Translations under genes and position numbers: made by a program | The notes under the pieces: model-generated | The model's input: the letters and a program-made list of their open reading frames with translations, nothing else | Database searches by the model: none | Told to the model about the DNA's origin: nothing | From: Paramarasmius palmivorus | Lineage: Eukaryota; Basidiomycota; Agaricomycetes; Agaricales; Marasmiaceae | Direction: 5' to 3' | DNA length: 64,000 bases | Assembly: GCA_037176845.1 (NCBI GenBank) | Contig: JAYKXP010000075.1 | Coordinates: forward strand, 215,257 to 279,256 | In this document: piece after piece, positions 1-11,769 of the stretch | Numbering within the stretch: position 1 is the stretch's first letter | Layout: each line of letters opens with the position of its first letter

Positions 1-335
1 TAACGTTCGATATCGTTTCCTCAGCTTGGTGTGTCAGGAGTCACACTCACTTATGTGGGTCCTGCCACAGCTACCCTGGTCCGTTCGACAATGAGCAAGG
101 CCGTGATGTCGTAACAGACAAAGATTCAGTAGCGCTAGAACCATTGCATTCTAACCGGTGGCCCACACACATGAACTCGATATAAGACACTCTGCTAGTA
201 CCTTATCTCCAGCTATCCTCCGAGTCTTCTTCTTGACGATCATCCACAATATTCTAGTTTTCGTAAGTGATTATTCCTTGAAACTTGAAGGCAAACAACT
301 GACATTGATTGCCTCACCTTCATAGCACAAGAATC
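1..335. other. Upstream intergenic region of the cyclin gene
   Basis: No coding region was found here. A TATA-like stretch (gatataagac) lies near 179-188, about 150 bases before the chosen cyclin start, and could belong to its promoter. Nothing else is supported. Confidence 0.4.
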
Positions 336-1837
336 ATGCAATCTCAAGAAGACTTGCACCCTCGACATTGGATGAGCTCAGAGGACGTCGATTCGGAAGG
401 TTCAAAATATGAACATCTGCACATAGTACGTATCTCCTCAGGATCCACTCGTCTTCTCGATCATCAAGACAACATTCTCAGCCCACATCAATCGAAGCCG
501 GCATCGCCTGCGAAAAATTCATGAGCGCGCAATTCAACAACAGCTATCCCCTAACATTCTCAAACCTTCCTTCTTTACGCAACTATGTGGCGTACGCTCT
601 CCAAAGAACAGAATACGACATAAACGGAATGATCACACCTACTCTTATCCTCATACAACGTTATCGACTCGCATGTCCCAAAAAACATTTACTGGAACGT
701 GAATATCACCGACTATTCCTAGTCGCTCTCATAATCGCAGCCAAATTTCTCCTGGATGACGTTTACCCCAACAAATCCTGGGAAGAAGTATCTAGGGGCG
801 GTAGATTGGGGTTCTCTATGATGGAGCTGAACCAAACGGAGAGTGATGTGTGTAAACGTCTGGGATGGGGGCTGACGTTTGAGAGAGAGGAGCTGAGGCA
901 GTTCCATTCAAGGATGTTTCCGTGGCCGAAATCGGGTGCAGGTGTTTCCAATCCGAACAACGGTTATCCATGGCCACAGGCCACTGTTCCTGCTGCATAT
1001 AGACCGGTACATGCCCCAGCCAGAGAGAGATCAATTCCTCCTCCCGCCACACGACACCAATACATCGCCGCACCAGGGCCACTTCCTCACAATACCCAGA
1101 ACTACACCCAGCCTCGCCCCAGAACACTCTCACATTCCCAAGGAGGCATCTACACACCCAACTACACCTTGAATACTGCGAGACCGGCAGATCACTTCCC
1201 CTACGACACCAGACCAAACGTACCTAGCACTCACACCAATCGAGATCCACTTCCGAGGATGTTCAGCGACACGTATATCTCCAAACCGGCTGTTAGACAC
1301 TATAACCCGGAAGTTTATCATCCTACGATCGAGGAAATGCGGCTTGCGCGTAGAAGACCGCGTACACCTCCGCTCCGCCGCCGCCTTATCCGGGCCACGA
1401 AACTTCACACAGGTCGCAATCGATGGCTAGAGACGCCTATCCAGAGCCAGAGCGAAGAAGGGAGAGGAAGAGCTCTACTACACATTATCCATCTTCGTCT
1501 ACTACCCACTATCCAGCTGTGGCTGAAGATCGAGGACGAGGACGTGAAAGGAATAGAAAGACTTCCACCATCGAGAAGACCACGCTCTAGTTCTGTGGCG
1601 TATAACGGGTACACATCCGAGGCGGAGAATCGTGAGCATAAGAGCAGTAAACGAGGTCGATCAAAGTCGAGGCATAAAAAAACTCGGGAGAAGGAGTCGT
1701 CCGCGTATAGTGACACTGGATCGAAGATTTACGATTGGCATACGGGCCGTGAGCTTCTACCGCCAAAGAAGGAGAAAAAGTCGAGTCGGAGGGAAAGGGA
1801 AAGGTCTTCGTCTAGGGCGCCTCCGCGATATTATTAG
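336..1837 (+). CDS. Pho85-type (PCL/Pho80-like) cyclin-domain protein
   Basis: Two exons, 336-425 and 482-1837, join in frame across a 56-nt intron (426-481, GTACGT..TCAG) and give about 481 residues. The cyclin box spans roughly residues 35-165. It includes a segment reading TPTLILIQRY, then RLFLVALIIAAKFLLDD and NKSWEEVSRG, which is the PCL-type pattern with KFLLDD and NKSW; a family member would bind a Pho85-like cyclin-dependent kinase in nucleus or cytoplasm. The tail is disordered, Pro-rich and then Arg/Ser/Lys-rich, and ends APPRYY. The start at 336 was preferred to the in-frame ATG at 309 because of tract composition, but both are possible. An alternative open frame over 1354-1590 looks as protein-like as the main frame, so a pair of indels or an unrecognised splice event may affect the tail. 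Cyclin identity is firm; the exact subfamily is inferred. Confidence 0.72.
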
Positions 1838-1873
1838 GACCTTGGGCTTCGGGCTTTGATGGACGATTTTGAG

Positions 1874-1902
1874 TTATGTTTATGTTTATGTTTATGCTTA
1901 TG
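1874..1902. repeat. TTTATG microsatellite
   Basis: About four consecutive copies of a TTTATG-like hexamer, the last with one change, lie just after the cyclin stop codon, probably in its 3' untranslated region. Confidence 0.8.
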
Positions 1903-3091
1903 TCTATCAATTATTAATGTATATAGAAAACGGATACCCATCACTGTACATACCACACGGACTAGGGACTTGGGGCCTGGAGTACATATATATGTATATG
2001 CACATTGAATCAACATGAACACGCACATCCGGTATCAGGCATTGGTCGTCTTGCCAGAGGCATATAGCCCGTTAATGAGATCGAAGCGCAGGATCGATGA
2101 TGACTGCGAAAGGCAGCCTGATGAAGGAGAATCAGTCAATCTACTATCCGAAAGCATATCGGAATCATACGTTCATTTCATTCTCGGAGGCTCACTCGCC
2201 ATTCCCGAAGCCCAAATGTACTTATATCCCTGTTGTTACACTGTACGACTAGTCAGTCTCGAAAACTCTTTGGTTGGGATGATCGTGTGTCTCGTACCTG
2301 AGCGCTAAGCAAGCATCGAAATCAACGGTATCAAAGCCTAGAACCGATTGATTATGGCACCGCAAAAAGAGCTTCAGCGAGTCACCAACTATACCAAGAT
2401 TAGAGAAAGGACATGAACGCCGAAGAAGGAAGAATATTTCATCGTGGGTAAACTCTACGCCTCTTTGTATATCGTGCTAGAAATGGCACATCGTGTATGG
2501 TACATTAATTTGATCCAAGCCTAGGTTTGATTCTGTGAAATCATGTCTGACGATGCGACAATCAGCCAGGACTTCAACTTGATAGGTTCACTCACCGTTC
2601 CGCGATATCACTGGGCCTATTCTATTCTATCGTGTCACTTGCCAAAGAACATAGCAGTCGAGCCGAACTGGAAGGAAGCGGAGACAAGAGTCACTAGTCC
2701 TAGTAGTCAGCCTTGAAAACTCTTTGAATGACCGCGAGTCTCGTGCCTCAGCATCAAGATAAAAACCTACCAATGGCATCCCTTGTGTGATGTATTCGCC
2801 GATATAATGGTCGTAGAAAGCTGGAGAATGCTTGAGATCCCATCGATAAGCACGAAAACCAGAGAGCCATACATTCATTTCAAGAGATAGCTCACCATTT
2901 CCAATATCCAGATCCCTTCTATCTTCTATCACTCTCCATATCGTGTCACTCCTCGCCTCCCTTTAGTAAAGAACATGAACGTGAACGTAAACGTAAAAGA
3001 CAGAAACCTTCACCGTGGGTAACCAATTTCCCAGTACCTACACCCTCATCCGCACCACAATACCATACAATAAAGAAGTTTCGTAGAGAAA
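1903..3091. other. Intergenic region, no supported gene
   Basis: Small open frames exist on both strands (for example 2015-2308 plus and 2627-2932 minus) but none shows a recognisable domain, splice-supported extension or compositional sign of coding. Two similar 40-50 nt segments around 2240-2285 and 2700-2745 share wording such as gtcagtc/cagcc..gaaaactcttt, suggesting an old short duplication. Confidence 0.4.
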
Positions 3092-3197
3092 GCTGGGATG
3101 GCCGAGTCGTTAAGGCGAGTGATTTGAATTCGCACTTCCCTCAAAATTCAACATCACTTGGTGTTTCACCGCGTAGGTTCAAATCCTGCTCCCAGCG
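3092..3197 (+). tRNA. tRNA-Ser(TGA) with 24-nt intron
   Basis: The acceptor stem gctggga pairs with tcccagc. The anticodon stem agtga (3118-3122) pairs with tcact (3154-3158), T33 is followed by anticodon TGA (3125-3127), and a 24-nt intron (3129-3152) sits between positions 37 and 38. A long variable arm (ggtg-ttt-cacc) marks a type II tRNA, and the T arm is gtagg/cctgc around TTCAAAT. The discriminator is G, as usual for serine tRNAs. Confidence 0.93.
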
Positions 3198-3272
3198 TCT
3201 TTTTCTTCCATTCTTCTCGCAGGATCATGTTGTAGAGGGTGTATGATGAGGAACGGGGACAAAAAGGTATCG

Positions 3273-3368
3273 CCGACCTTAGCTCAGCTGGAAGAGCACA
3301 AGACTGTAATGGGAATGACTTCATATCTGTCTATCTTGGGGTCGCCTGTTCGAGCCAGGCAGGTCGGA
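3273..3368 (+). tRNA. tRNA-Tyr(GTA) with 23-nt intron
   Basis: The acceptor ccgacct pairs with aggtcgg. The anticodon stem caaga (3299-3303) pairs with tcttg, the anticodon is GTA (3306-3308), and the intron covers 3310-3332. The T arm gcctg/caggc encloses TTCGAGC and the discriminator is A. It lies 75 bases after tRNA-Ser in the same orientation. Confidence 0.93.
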
Positions 3369-3567
3369 CATAACAATTCCAAAAGCATAGAATTTTTGAT
3401 GCATTCGCTCGTTTTTAGGCTCCCTCTATAGATGTTTTGATGTTTTACATCTCAGTACGTGCTTATTGGAGACCCGTAAAAAGGGAAGGGGTATGGATAC
3501 AGGTGGGGTAAGTATAGTCAGGAAAGAGCGGGAAGGAAAAAGGAACGGGTGGTTCAAGTTTGAGAAT

Positions 3568-3660
3568 CGACGCCAGCAGGATTCGAACCTGCGCCCTCAA
3601 AGAGGAACAGATAACATTGGAGGATCTCCAATTGCTTATCATCGCTCGCCGCACACCGTA
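3568..3660 (-). pseudogene. Degenerate tRNA (type II, serine/leucine-like)
   Basis: On the minus strand there is a perfect T arm (gcagg-TTCGAAT-cctgc), a plausible variable arm (cctc-ttt-gagg) and a 3' acceptor half tggcgtc with a G discriminator. No matching 5' acceptor (gacgcca) lies upstream, the D arm is irregular, and no loop with T33 plus a serine or leucine anticodon could be closed. It therefore looks like a decayed tRNA gene. A missed intron arrangement is the alternative. Confidence 0.5.
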
Positions 3661-3739
3661 TTAGCATAAACCAGGCCCGCAACTTCGGCAGTTGGGGCCC
3701 ATTCCGATTCGACATCGTGAGGAATAATGGAAGTGTTCT

Positions 3740-3840
3740 TCTGGCGACGCAATGAGAAGGGACAAGGGAAAAAGTACTGGGGACATACCTGGCGACGTAG
3801 TGAGAAGAGACAAGGAGAGTGTCTCACTCCGTCGCCAGTG
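3740..3840. repeat. Short local duplication
   Basis: A roughly 27-nt sequence beginning ctggcgacg and ending gacaagg occurs at about 3752 and again at about 3789. Near 3825 the reverse complement of its first bases (cgtcgccag) follows, so the second copy can fold into a hairpin. Confidence 0.6.
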
Positions 3841-4351
3841 TAACGGATCTGCGGAGAATGCCGTGAGTATGACGAAATCACGCTGACACGATGACAGCAC
3901 TCACCACTGCTCTCTCACTTGCGACCTCGGCGGTGGAGAGAGCATATCCCACTTACGGCGCGGGGCGCGGGGACGGTGAGTGCTTCGGAAACATGCAGAG
4001 CTTGCTACTGATGCAATTAATCTTTTGTAGACTCGCAAGCTCATCTAAAATCGATGCACCATTCTAATCTGTCGCCGTAACCACTTGGCTATAGCGCCTT
4101 GTGCACCACGGATTCACATGCTTCCATCCCCGCTCCCCCCTGTGTACCCCGTAGACGACGCCGTCGACAGCATGAAGGGGTCGGGTAGAATCTTCTGTAG
4201 ATGGACCTGGTGGGCGAACCGTATCCCAGCTACTGAGAGGAAATTGACAGGTGTTGGGGATGGCGTGGATCAGAAGATGTAGGTCCTTGTCTTTGAAATA
4301 CAGTGAATGACAGAGATACGGAAGTATAGTGGACAAACGCACCTATGTTTT

Positions 4352-5345
4352 ACTTGTGGACTACCGGTACTACCCTTCAGACTGCGACGTATCACGGAAT
4401 AAAGCGAGGAGTATGCTGGTTTTGTGTTGTAGGACCGGCGGTGTGAGCTGGAGTTGGCTTGTGTAGAGGTACGGTGGGCTGAACGAACTAGTACGTCGGA
4501 GAGCGATGAGAGAAGCTAGCGAAGCAACGGAGTAGACGGTGTAGAAATGGATGGAGACAAGTCCGGGTTGCAGGCCTCCTAGACGATCGTGCTAAACTTG
4601 GGTCAGATTAGGAACAGCTCTGGAGTCCATGGAATGGAGAGTGTGCTGGGTTTCGTGTTATGAGGCAGTTGAGCGGGGCACTGGTGGATGTGGCTTTCAC
4701 GGCGGATAAACGAAATAGGAGACGTCGATATCGAATGAGAGAAGCGGAACAGTAGGTGTAGGGATCGACCAAGGAAGGGCTAAGGTGAATTAGCCTGCAT
4801 CGCTGGAAGGCAAGACGGAGGAGGTTCAAGCTCACCTATCTCTTCCTACATGAGATACATTCTCCAGACCATGATTCATACGAGCTCCCAGCATAGCAAC
4901 ATTTCTCAGGCTCCGGTAGGAAAAGAAAGATCCAGGAAGGCGAAGCGAGTTGGAAGCGAGTTTCCAAGGTTGAAGGGACATTGAGTTGGCGACGAGTTTA
5001 GGGTATCGATGATCTTGCTGGGCAGAAAGGATCTTTCAGTCACATTCATGAGTAGAGGATTGAACAGAAATCAATGTGATAGCGCACCCTTCCACGAAAA
5101 AAGGACCTTCATCCAGATCTGTGCTCCCCAGCGAATAGTTTTTGCAGTGGTGCCTTTGCGACGTGCGTGGGCGAGAGTACCAGCTGTATGCTTTGCCTTT
5201 CCGGAAAGACAAGAATCAGTGAAAGCAGAACAACAAAGGATGAAGGAACGCGCACAATCAGGATCATGACAGCCTGAATCAGACAGAAGATAGTCTGTAT
5301 GAGGATGGTCCGTGCACAACACGTGCCAGTGTCACGGACCTCGGA
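4352..5345. repeat. Diverged 0.9-1 kb repeat, copy 1
   Basis: This stretch aligns by eye, in the same orientation and order, with 13354-14275. Shared blocks include ccggtactacccttcag near the start, a tagaggtacggtg block, cgaccaag.aagggct, a ctccagaccat.at.cata block, and ggatggtccgtgc.caacacg near the end. Indels and substitutions are frequent, so it is an old duplication or dispersed repeat. Open frames inside are short and not conserved between copies, so it is treated as non-coding. Confidence 0.7.
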
Positions 5346-6082
5346 CACCCCTCCGCTTCTGGAAACGAAGTTCTCGCGTTCTCCTCAGGCATGTTTCGTG
5401 TACTAGAATTTTTGGATTCTTCCTCTTTCATCCGAGTCATGACTCGAATTGTAGTATTATGCATATTACTTCCTTTACTCTTTACCCTCTCAATCATACT
5501 CCAGTATTCTGCTTTTACCAAAAAGTATCTCTGATTTCCCAACAGACGCTTCCAGTTACTCGCGAGCGTTCCGAACCCTGCACGATCAGCCGAGATCTTT
5601 CGCAGCTGCCCGATCCTGATAAGAAGTATCACTTTGAGCTGACTAGGGTGAGATACAGCTCCGGTGACACACATGTACAAGAAGAATTGAATGGAAGGAA
5701 GAAATGAAGGTATCGGGAATGATTCAGAAGGAAGCAGTGGGATCCGAACTATTCCCTATATCGGAGATCGTTTTGGCAGCGCACGGGAAACTATATTTTT
5801 GCGCTGCATTCCTAGCTTCTCACCAAGACCGTTGAGGTAGGACGGACGTAGTCATCTACGATGTAGCGACAGAGAATTAGGTTATGTCTCACGCCCTACA
5901 GCTCATCATGATAGCTTCACAGCTTCTTTTACCTGTTTCCAGGTCTCTTTTCCTTTTTCACAGTTTGTTTCGCCGAGGTAGTAGATTACATTTGCTATCC
6001 TTAGTCTACGCGGCCATAGACAAAGGCGAATATCATATAGTAAACATTGTAAACTCCAAGATGTATATCTGGACACAGGCCA
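5346..6082. other. Intergenic region downstream of GH76 copy 1
   Basis: Open frames at 5312-5707 on both strands overlap each other and the repeat end. They have no domain signal and no paralogue. Nothing coding is supported. Confidence 0.4.
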
Positions 6083-8277
6083 TCATGATTGACTACGATA
6101 ATCCGGCGGAGACTCGGTGTTATCCTGCTGCAACATTTGCTGATATATCATACGAATCATATCAGGGATCGATGGTTCATGGATGACAGGAACCACGGAT
6201 GTTGCATGATCGGCGATGGGGACAACATTCGAGTTGTTGGGAGTGTTATGTTCGTCGCCGATTGGGCGTACATCAGGCAGAGGAGGAACCTCCTCGTGCT
6301 GTTGCTTCTCCGTCTGAGGTGCATCGTCCATGATGGGCGCCGACGGTGTTACAGGGCCTTCTGGTATTTTCTGCGTTCTCGACTTTGAACGAGTGGTGTC
6401 CAAAGGCAGCTTTGTTTGAGACTCCCATTGGAAAGGTACGATCTCGTACTGAGGATCGAACTGGAAAGGGTCGGAGGAAATATGGGATGTCGTCTCTGAT
6501 AGTGAACGTTGAAGGTTCCGCCGTCGGAGGAGTAGAATGATGGCAAGGACGGATATGGCAACGAAAAGGACGCCACCGACAATGGAGCCAGCGAGCGCGG
6601 GGGTTGGAAAGTCATTAGGTGTTTCATCTTCAAATAAAGAGATGCCATCAACGAGGACCTGAATCGCGGAAGACTGGTTCAACAGATCAAAAGTTGAAGA
6701 CGGGTGTGATTCCGTCCAAGTCCCATCATATATATCGTTGGCTAAAAGCGCGCGTTTGCGCACCGCATTGTACTTTGAGCAGATAAGCAATAATTCCGTG
6801 TTTTGCAAGGGAACACTGACCTGTACGCCAAGGAAGGCCTTAATCGCATCACGCATATCTGAGGATAGGGAGCGAGCGAGCTTGTATGCGACTGCCATCC
6901 CTCTCGTAAGTGCAATATCGCGTAAGCTTATATCGAGATTTTGAGATGAGGTAGTCGTGAAGGGTCCTGTGATCCAGTACTCTAAGTCCGGCCCGATTCC
7001 CGGTAATATACCTCCAGGGCTTGGCCATCCATTGGTGGTTTCGTTCAGTACTTGCATTATCAACTTCGGCAGCCTAAACACCGTTGAAGTACAAAAAAGC
7101 GTGCAAATATTGTGACTTACATTGATTGAATCTCTGGCTCCACACCGCTTGGTAAATACGCTAGCAAGGAAAGTCCCTCGATCAAAAGGCCAATGGTGGA
7201 TTTCCCTGACGTTTGCTGAAATTTAAGCACTTTTTGACAAAGAATGGGCTGGATCAATACTGAAGGAAAGAGAGGGTTGAGGTAAGGTTGCATCAGAAAA
7301 TTGAATGAGTTCCTTGCTGCCGAAACATAAGTGTTATTTGGAGGGTTTTCCAAACTAGCTAGCGTGGCTGAAAACCTTTGGTCGAAGTTGGTCAGGTTGA
7401 AGATGTAGCTATATCGCTGTAGACCTACAGGAAAAATAAACTAACGGGGTGAAATTAGAGCCATTCGCTGACACCGAAAATAAGTGACGCACGCAGTGAC
7501 ATCCAAGCTAAGAAGGGTATCATCTCGCGAACTGTTCTGGAACGGCGTGAGCAAAAATGGCGGTAAAGGATGCCATCCTCTCAACCAACCTGAAAAGTTG
7601 CCCCTGCTATTATTATGTTACCGCAGGGTCGGATTATACGAAAATTTTTTGTGGACATGTTCCCGATGTTGATATCACTTTCGGAAATGGTGTACTGATT
7701 TACAGCATCCCAAATACCTTTCGCAGTGTCAAGAAGGTGATCAACGCCCGTAAAGGCAAGATATGCCCGAGCCAAACTGTATCCCATTTGTCTAATTGTG
7801 TCAATGAAATGACGAAGGAGGAATGACTAAATTCACATGTGAGTTTGCATCAGAGAGCCGACAATGATGTTGGTAGTTGGATTCCAGTTCATGAAGCTCT
7901 CATGCAGGAACTGCTGCTTGGTTTCAATATTGTAGTTTGAAAGAACTTCGTAGAAGTTTGACATGGGGTCAACTATGAAGAGCAAAATTGTTCATCGTTG
8001 AGGAGTAGCATCGGAGGTAGAATACAACACCTACTGGGTAAACCTGGCACGGAGCCATCGGAATCTAGCCGATATGCTACTTGCTGTATCGCCGCATCTG
8101 CAGCGTGAACACGATCCTGTCTTGTATTTTTGACCTGGGTATCCTGCTTATAGTATCAGTACACTTTCTGTGTTTATTGGCTAATGATGTTACCCAAAGT
8201 GAGGTTGAATGCAATATCTGCGTACAACCTTTGTGTGGAAACGATGCGAAAAGCGGGAATAAAAAACGGAGGAGCAT
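6083..8277 (-). pseudogene. GH76-like membrane glycosidase, tandem copy 1 (catalytic part probably broken)
   Basis: Exons follow the paralogue at 9.5-11.5 kb: 8194-8277 (signal peptide), 8035-8143, 7837-7972, 7791 down to about 7590, 7121-7408 and 6083-7073. Introns of 50, 62, 45 and 47 nt keep phase. GH76-type features include MGYSLARAYLAFTG with QYTIS, the IGLLIEGLSLLA helix and a C-terminal YNAVRKRA..IYDGTW block. They are followed by one TM segment (AGSIVGGVLFVAISVLAIIL) and an about 130-residue cytosolic tail with PPDY near the end. GH76 enzymes cleave alpha-1,6-mannan at the cell wall. After the ATFQ residues at 7590 the frame hits a stop. Compared with copy 2 there are extra bases, and the donor GTACTT has become TGCTCA. 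The catalytic half is therefore probably frameshifted while the tail is intact. An unusual splice that bypasses the lesion cannot be excluded. Confidence 0.55.
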
Positions 8278-9517
8278 TGGGCAAGGCAAAGAAGGTTCCA
8301 TAACTACTCTTATATCTCCGATCGGCTCGTTAGTGGCGTCAGAAGATTGGCCTACTGCCGTTGGGAGAGGTGATCTAAACATTGACATTGGGGAAATGAT
8401 GCATCAGACCAGCATCACGCAAGCATCAAGACCCTTCAGAATTTGAAGTGAATATGATCTCTGAATTTAGAGATCAGTTTTGGTTCTAAAGTACATCTCT
8501 CTATCCACCTGTCAAGTTTTGTGTAATCGAGCTGGATCCTCAGCTCACAATTCCGAGTCTGCAGGAATAAAATCATAGACACGAGGCAATTCCAAAAATA
8601 CCTAATTGATGTTGGTTGTTGGGCGGCAGACTAGGCCGCGTGTGGCCCCTAAACACCTTGAGGCCTCTCAAGTCGGTGGACAACGACCACTTTTGGCTTG
8701 TTCGCCATCAAGTCATCTTTCTGATAAGGCTTCGAGGTTTCTGATTCTAATCTATCCTAATACGCAGCATACACATGTGAAGGACCAATGTTTCTGTGCG
8801 GCGTATATTCTTCGAATTCATTGAACGGTTGTACTGAAACATATAAAGGCTATATCATAATATGGTACGGCCGATAGGATGTATCTGTAGGATCTCAGTA
8901 CTCATGTACATTGAGCATATATTCTGGTACCTCCCGTGTGATCCCTGTCACATGCGAAGGTCATCTTTGTGCTCGGTGTATATACCTTGAATTCATTGAA
9001 AGATGTACTGAAATATCGGTTGATAGACCATATTCTTATATATAAGGGTTGTATCGTGGTGGGATATGGCCGATATGGTGTATCTGTAGGATTTCACTCA
9101 TATACATCAAGTGTACATTTCGGTACTTCCCGTGTGTCTCAGTTCAATAGACTTAGATATTGTTCCTGACAATTACGTGTACAACAAGAATCGAATGTGG
9201 CTTAGAAGAAGAAAATAAAGGTATCTGGATTCGGAAGGAAGCCGGAAACCAACTCCAAGATGCATATCTGGTCACAGGCGGAGACTCGGTGTTATCCGGC
9301 TGCCACATCTGCTGATACATCATGCGAATCATATCAGGGAATGATGGTCCATGGATAACGGGAACTTCGGATGTTGCATGATGATCTGCGATGGGGGCAA
9401 TAGTCGAGTTGTTGGGAGCGTTATGTTCGTTGCCGATTGGGCGTACATCAGGCGGAGAAGGGACCTCGTGCGGTTGCTTCTCCGTAGGTGCATCGTCCAT
9501 GATGGGTGGCGACGGTG
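8278..9517. other. Spacer between the two GH76 copies
   Basis: Contains the upstream block shared with 11.77-12.06 kb and 15.5-15.8 kb, the internal tandem repeat at 8793-9140, and the frame-shifted remains of the copy 2 cytosolic tail (about 9280-9517). No independent gene is seen. Confidence 0.45.
8793..9140. repeat. Tandem repeat, two units of about 155-175 bp
   Basis: 8793-8945 and 8966-9140 align: gaattcattgaa, gtactgaaa, a ggccgata..tgtatctgtaggat block and a ggtac.tcccgtgtg block recur in the same order. The second unit carries a short insertion. Confidence 0.75.
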
Positions 9518-11493
9518 TTACAGGGCCTTCTGGGGTATCGTCTGTGTTCTCGCCTTTGAACGAGTGGTGTCCAAAGGCAGCTTTGTTTGAGGCTCCCATT
9601 GGGAAGGTACGACTACGTACTGAGGGTCGAACTGAAGAGGGTCGGAGGAAATATGGGATGTCGTCTCCGATAGTGAAAGTTGACGGTTCCGCCAACGGAT
9701 GATTAGAATAATGGCAAGGACAGATATGGTAACGAAAAGAATCCCGCCGACAATAGAGCCAGCAAGAGCAGGGATTGGAAAGGAGTGTGACTTATGGGAG
9801 GTGGCATTAGGTGTATCGTTGTGATCATCCTCAAATAACGAGATGCCATCGACGAGGATTTGAATCGCAGAAGACTGGTTCATCAGATCAAAGGGAGACG
9901 ATGGGTGTGATTCTTTCCAAGTTCCATCATATATATCATTGCCTAAATGTGCGCGCTTGCGTACCGCATTGTACTGTGACCAGATGAGCAATAATAGCGT
10001 AGTTTGCAAGGAAACACTGACCTGCACGCCCAGAAAGGCCTTTATTGCATCGCGTAGATCTGAAGATAGGGAACGAGCTTGCTTATATGCGACTGCCATC
10101 CCTCTCGCAAGTGCAACATCACTCAAAACCGTATCCATTTTCGCAACGAACGGAGGATTTGTAGACGAGAATGTGGGGGTTCCTGTGCACCAGCCGTCAC
10201 AGCCCGTCATTCCCGGTAGTATACCTGCAGGGCTTGGCCATCCATTAGCAGTTTCATTGAATACTTGCATTATCAACTTCGGTAGCCTAAACACCGTTAA
10301 AGTGCAAAAAGCGCAGAAATATCGTGACTCACATCGATTCAAGCTCTGGTTCTACGTCGCTCTGTAGAGACGCTAGCAAGGAAAGTCCTTCAATCAAAAG
10401 GCCAATAGTGGATGTCCCCCGCATTGGCTGAACAATAACCACGTTTTGACAAGGATTAACCTCGATTACGGAAGGAAAGAGAGGGCCAATGGAAGAGTGC
10501 ATCAGAAAGTTAAATGAGTTCCTTGCTACCGAAACATAAGTGTTATTTGGAGAACTTTCCAAACTGGCTAACGTGGCTGAGAACCTTTGGTTAAAGTTGG
10601 TCAGGTTGAAGATGTGACTCTATCTTTCTAGACCCACATGAAAAAGAAACTAAGTGGGAAAAATTAGAGTCATTTATTGACGCCAAAAACAAGTGAGCAG
10701 TGACGAACGCGGTGTCATACACGCTGAGAATGATGTCGTCTCGCGAAACGTTCTAGAACGGCGTAAGTACAAAATTGCAGCAAAGGAAGTTTGACTAGCC
10801 TGAAACGTTGCCCCTGTTAGTGTTTCGCCTCTTTTGCATTGTTGTGGTATAGCGACATTCTTTGTAGACATGTTCCCGGTGCTGATATCGCCTTCGGAAA
10901 TGGTGTACTGATTTACATCATCCCACACACTTTTCGCCAAGTCAAGAAGATGGTCAGCCCCCGTGAAGGCGAGATATGCCCGAGCCAAACTGTATCCCAT
11001 TTGTCTAATTGTGTCAACGATACGACAACTGAATAGTGAATAAACTCACATGTAGTTTCGAAGCGACATGTAGGATTGTTTGGTAGCGTTCTCAAAATAG
11101 ATTAGCGAGCTATCACGTAGGAACTGCTGCTTTGTGTTGATATTGTAGTTCGCAAGAACAGCGTAGAAGGGTGGCATGGTGTCAGCTAAGAAGAGCAAAA
11201 TGAATCGACATTGAGAAATAGGATCGAACTTATAATACAATACCTACACTCATCCAGGCTTGGGATTGCCCCAGTGGAATCAAGCCGATCTGCTACTTGC
11301 TGTACCGCAGCATCTGCAGCGTGAATACGATCCTGATCTGTATTGTTGACCTGGGTCTCCTGCTTGTGGCATCAGTACGCTTCCTGTGTTCATTGGCTAA
11401 CGGCGTTACCCAAAGTGAGGTTGAATGCAGTATCTGCGTACGACCTTTGTGTGGAAACGATACGAGAAGCAGGAATACAAAATGGAGGAGCAT
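9518..11493 (-). CDS. GH76-like membrane glycosidase, tandem copy 2 (cytosolic tail truncated)
   Basis: Proposed exons: 11410-11493, 11248-11359, 11050-11185, 10771-11004, a 15-nt exon 10709-10723, 10333-10617, and 9518-10286; all phases agree, giving about 544 residues. The first exon encodes a signal peptide (MLLHFVFLLLVSF..). The lumenal part carries the GH76-type pattern: MPPFYAVLANYN, MGYSLARAYLAF, QYTISEGDI..GNMSTKN, STIGLLIEGLSLLA, LARGMAVAYKQARSL, and YNAVRKRA..IYDGTW. One TM segment (AGSIVGGILFVTISVLAIIL) and a basic stop-transfer follow. A two-base insertion near 9535 (CCCC where copy 1 has CC) shifts the tail and ends it at 9518, losing about 85 residues including the PPDY motif still present in copy 1. 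The 15-nt exon and the neighbouring 91-nt intron are the least certain part. Expected role: alpha-1,6-mannan processing at membrane or wall. Confidence 0.68.
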
Positions 11494-11769
11494 CTGGCAG
11501 AGTAAATACAGGTCTATAACGGCTCTTTATCTCTGGTCAGCTCATTAGTGGCGTCAGAAAACTGGCCCGCTGTTGAGGAATGTGATCTAATTAAAGTTGT
11601 CATTGGTGGAATGATGCATTAGACCAACATTACGCAAGCGTCAACACCCTTCAAAATTCGAAGTGAACATGATCTGAGAATTTGGAGAACAGCTTCAGTC
11701 AGCCCCAACGTGTATCTCAAACACTATATCTATCTCGTTGTCGAGTTTGTGTAATAGAGGTGTATATAT

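Noticed and set aside
3568..3660. A functional tRNA-Ser or tRNA-Leu gene on the minus strand
   Set aside because: The T arm and 3' acceptor half look good, but no pairing 5' acceptor and no T33/anticodon arrangement could be found, so it was listed as degenerate.
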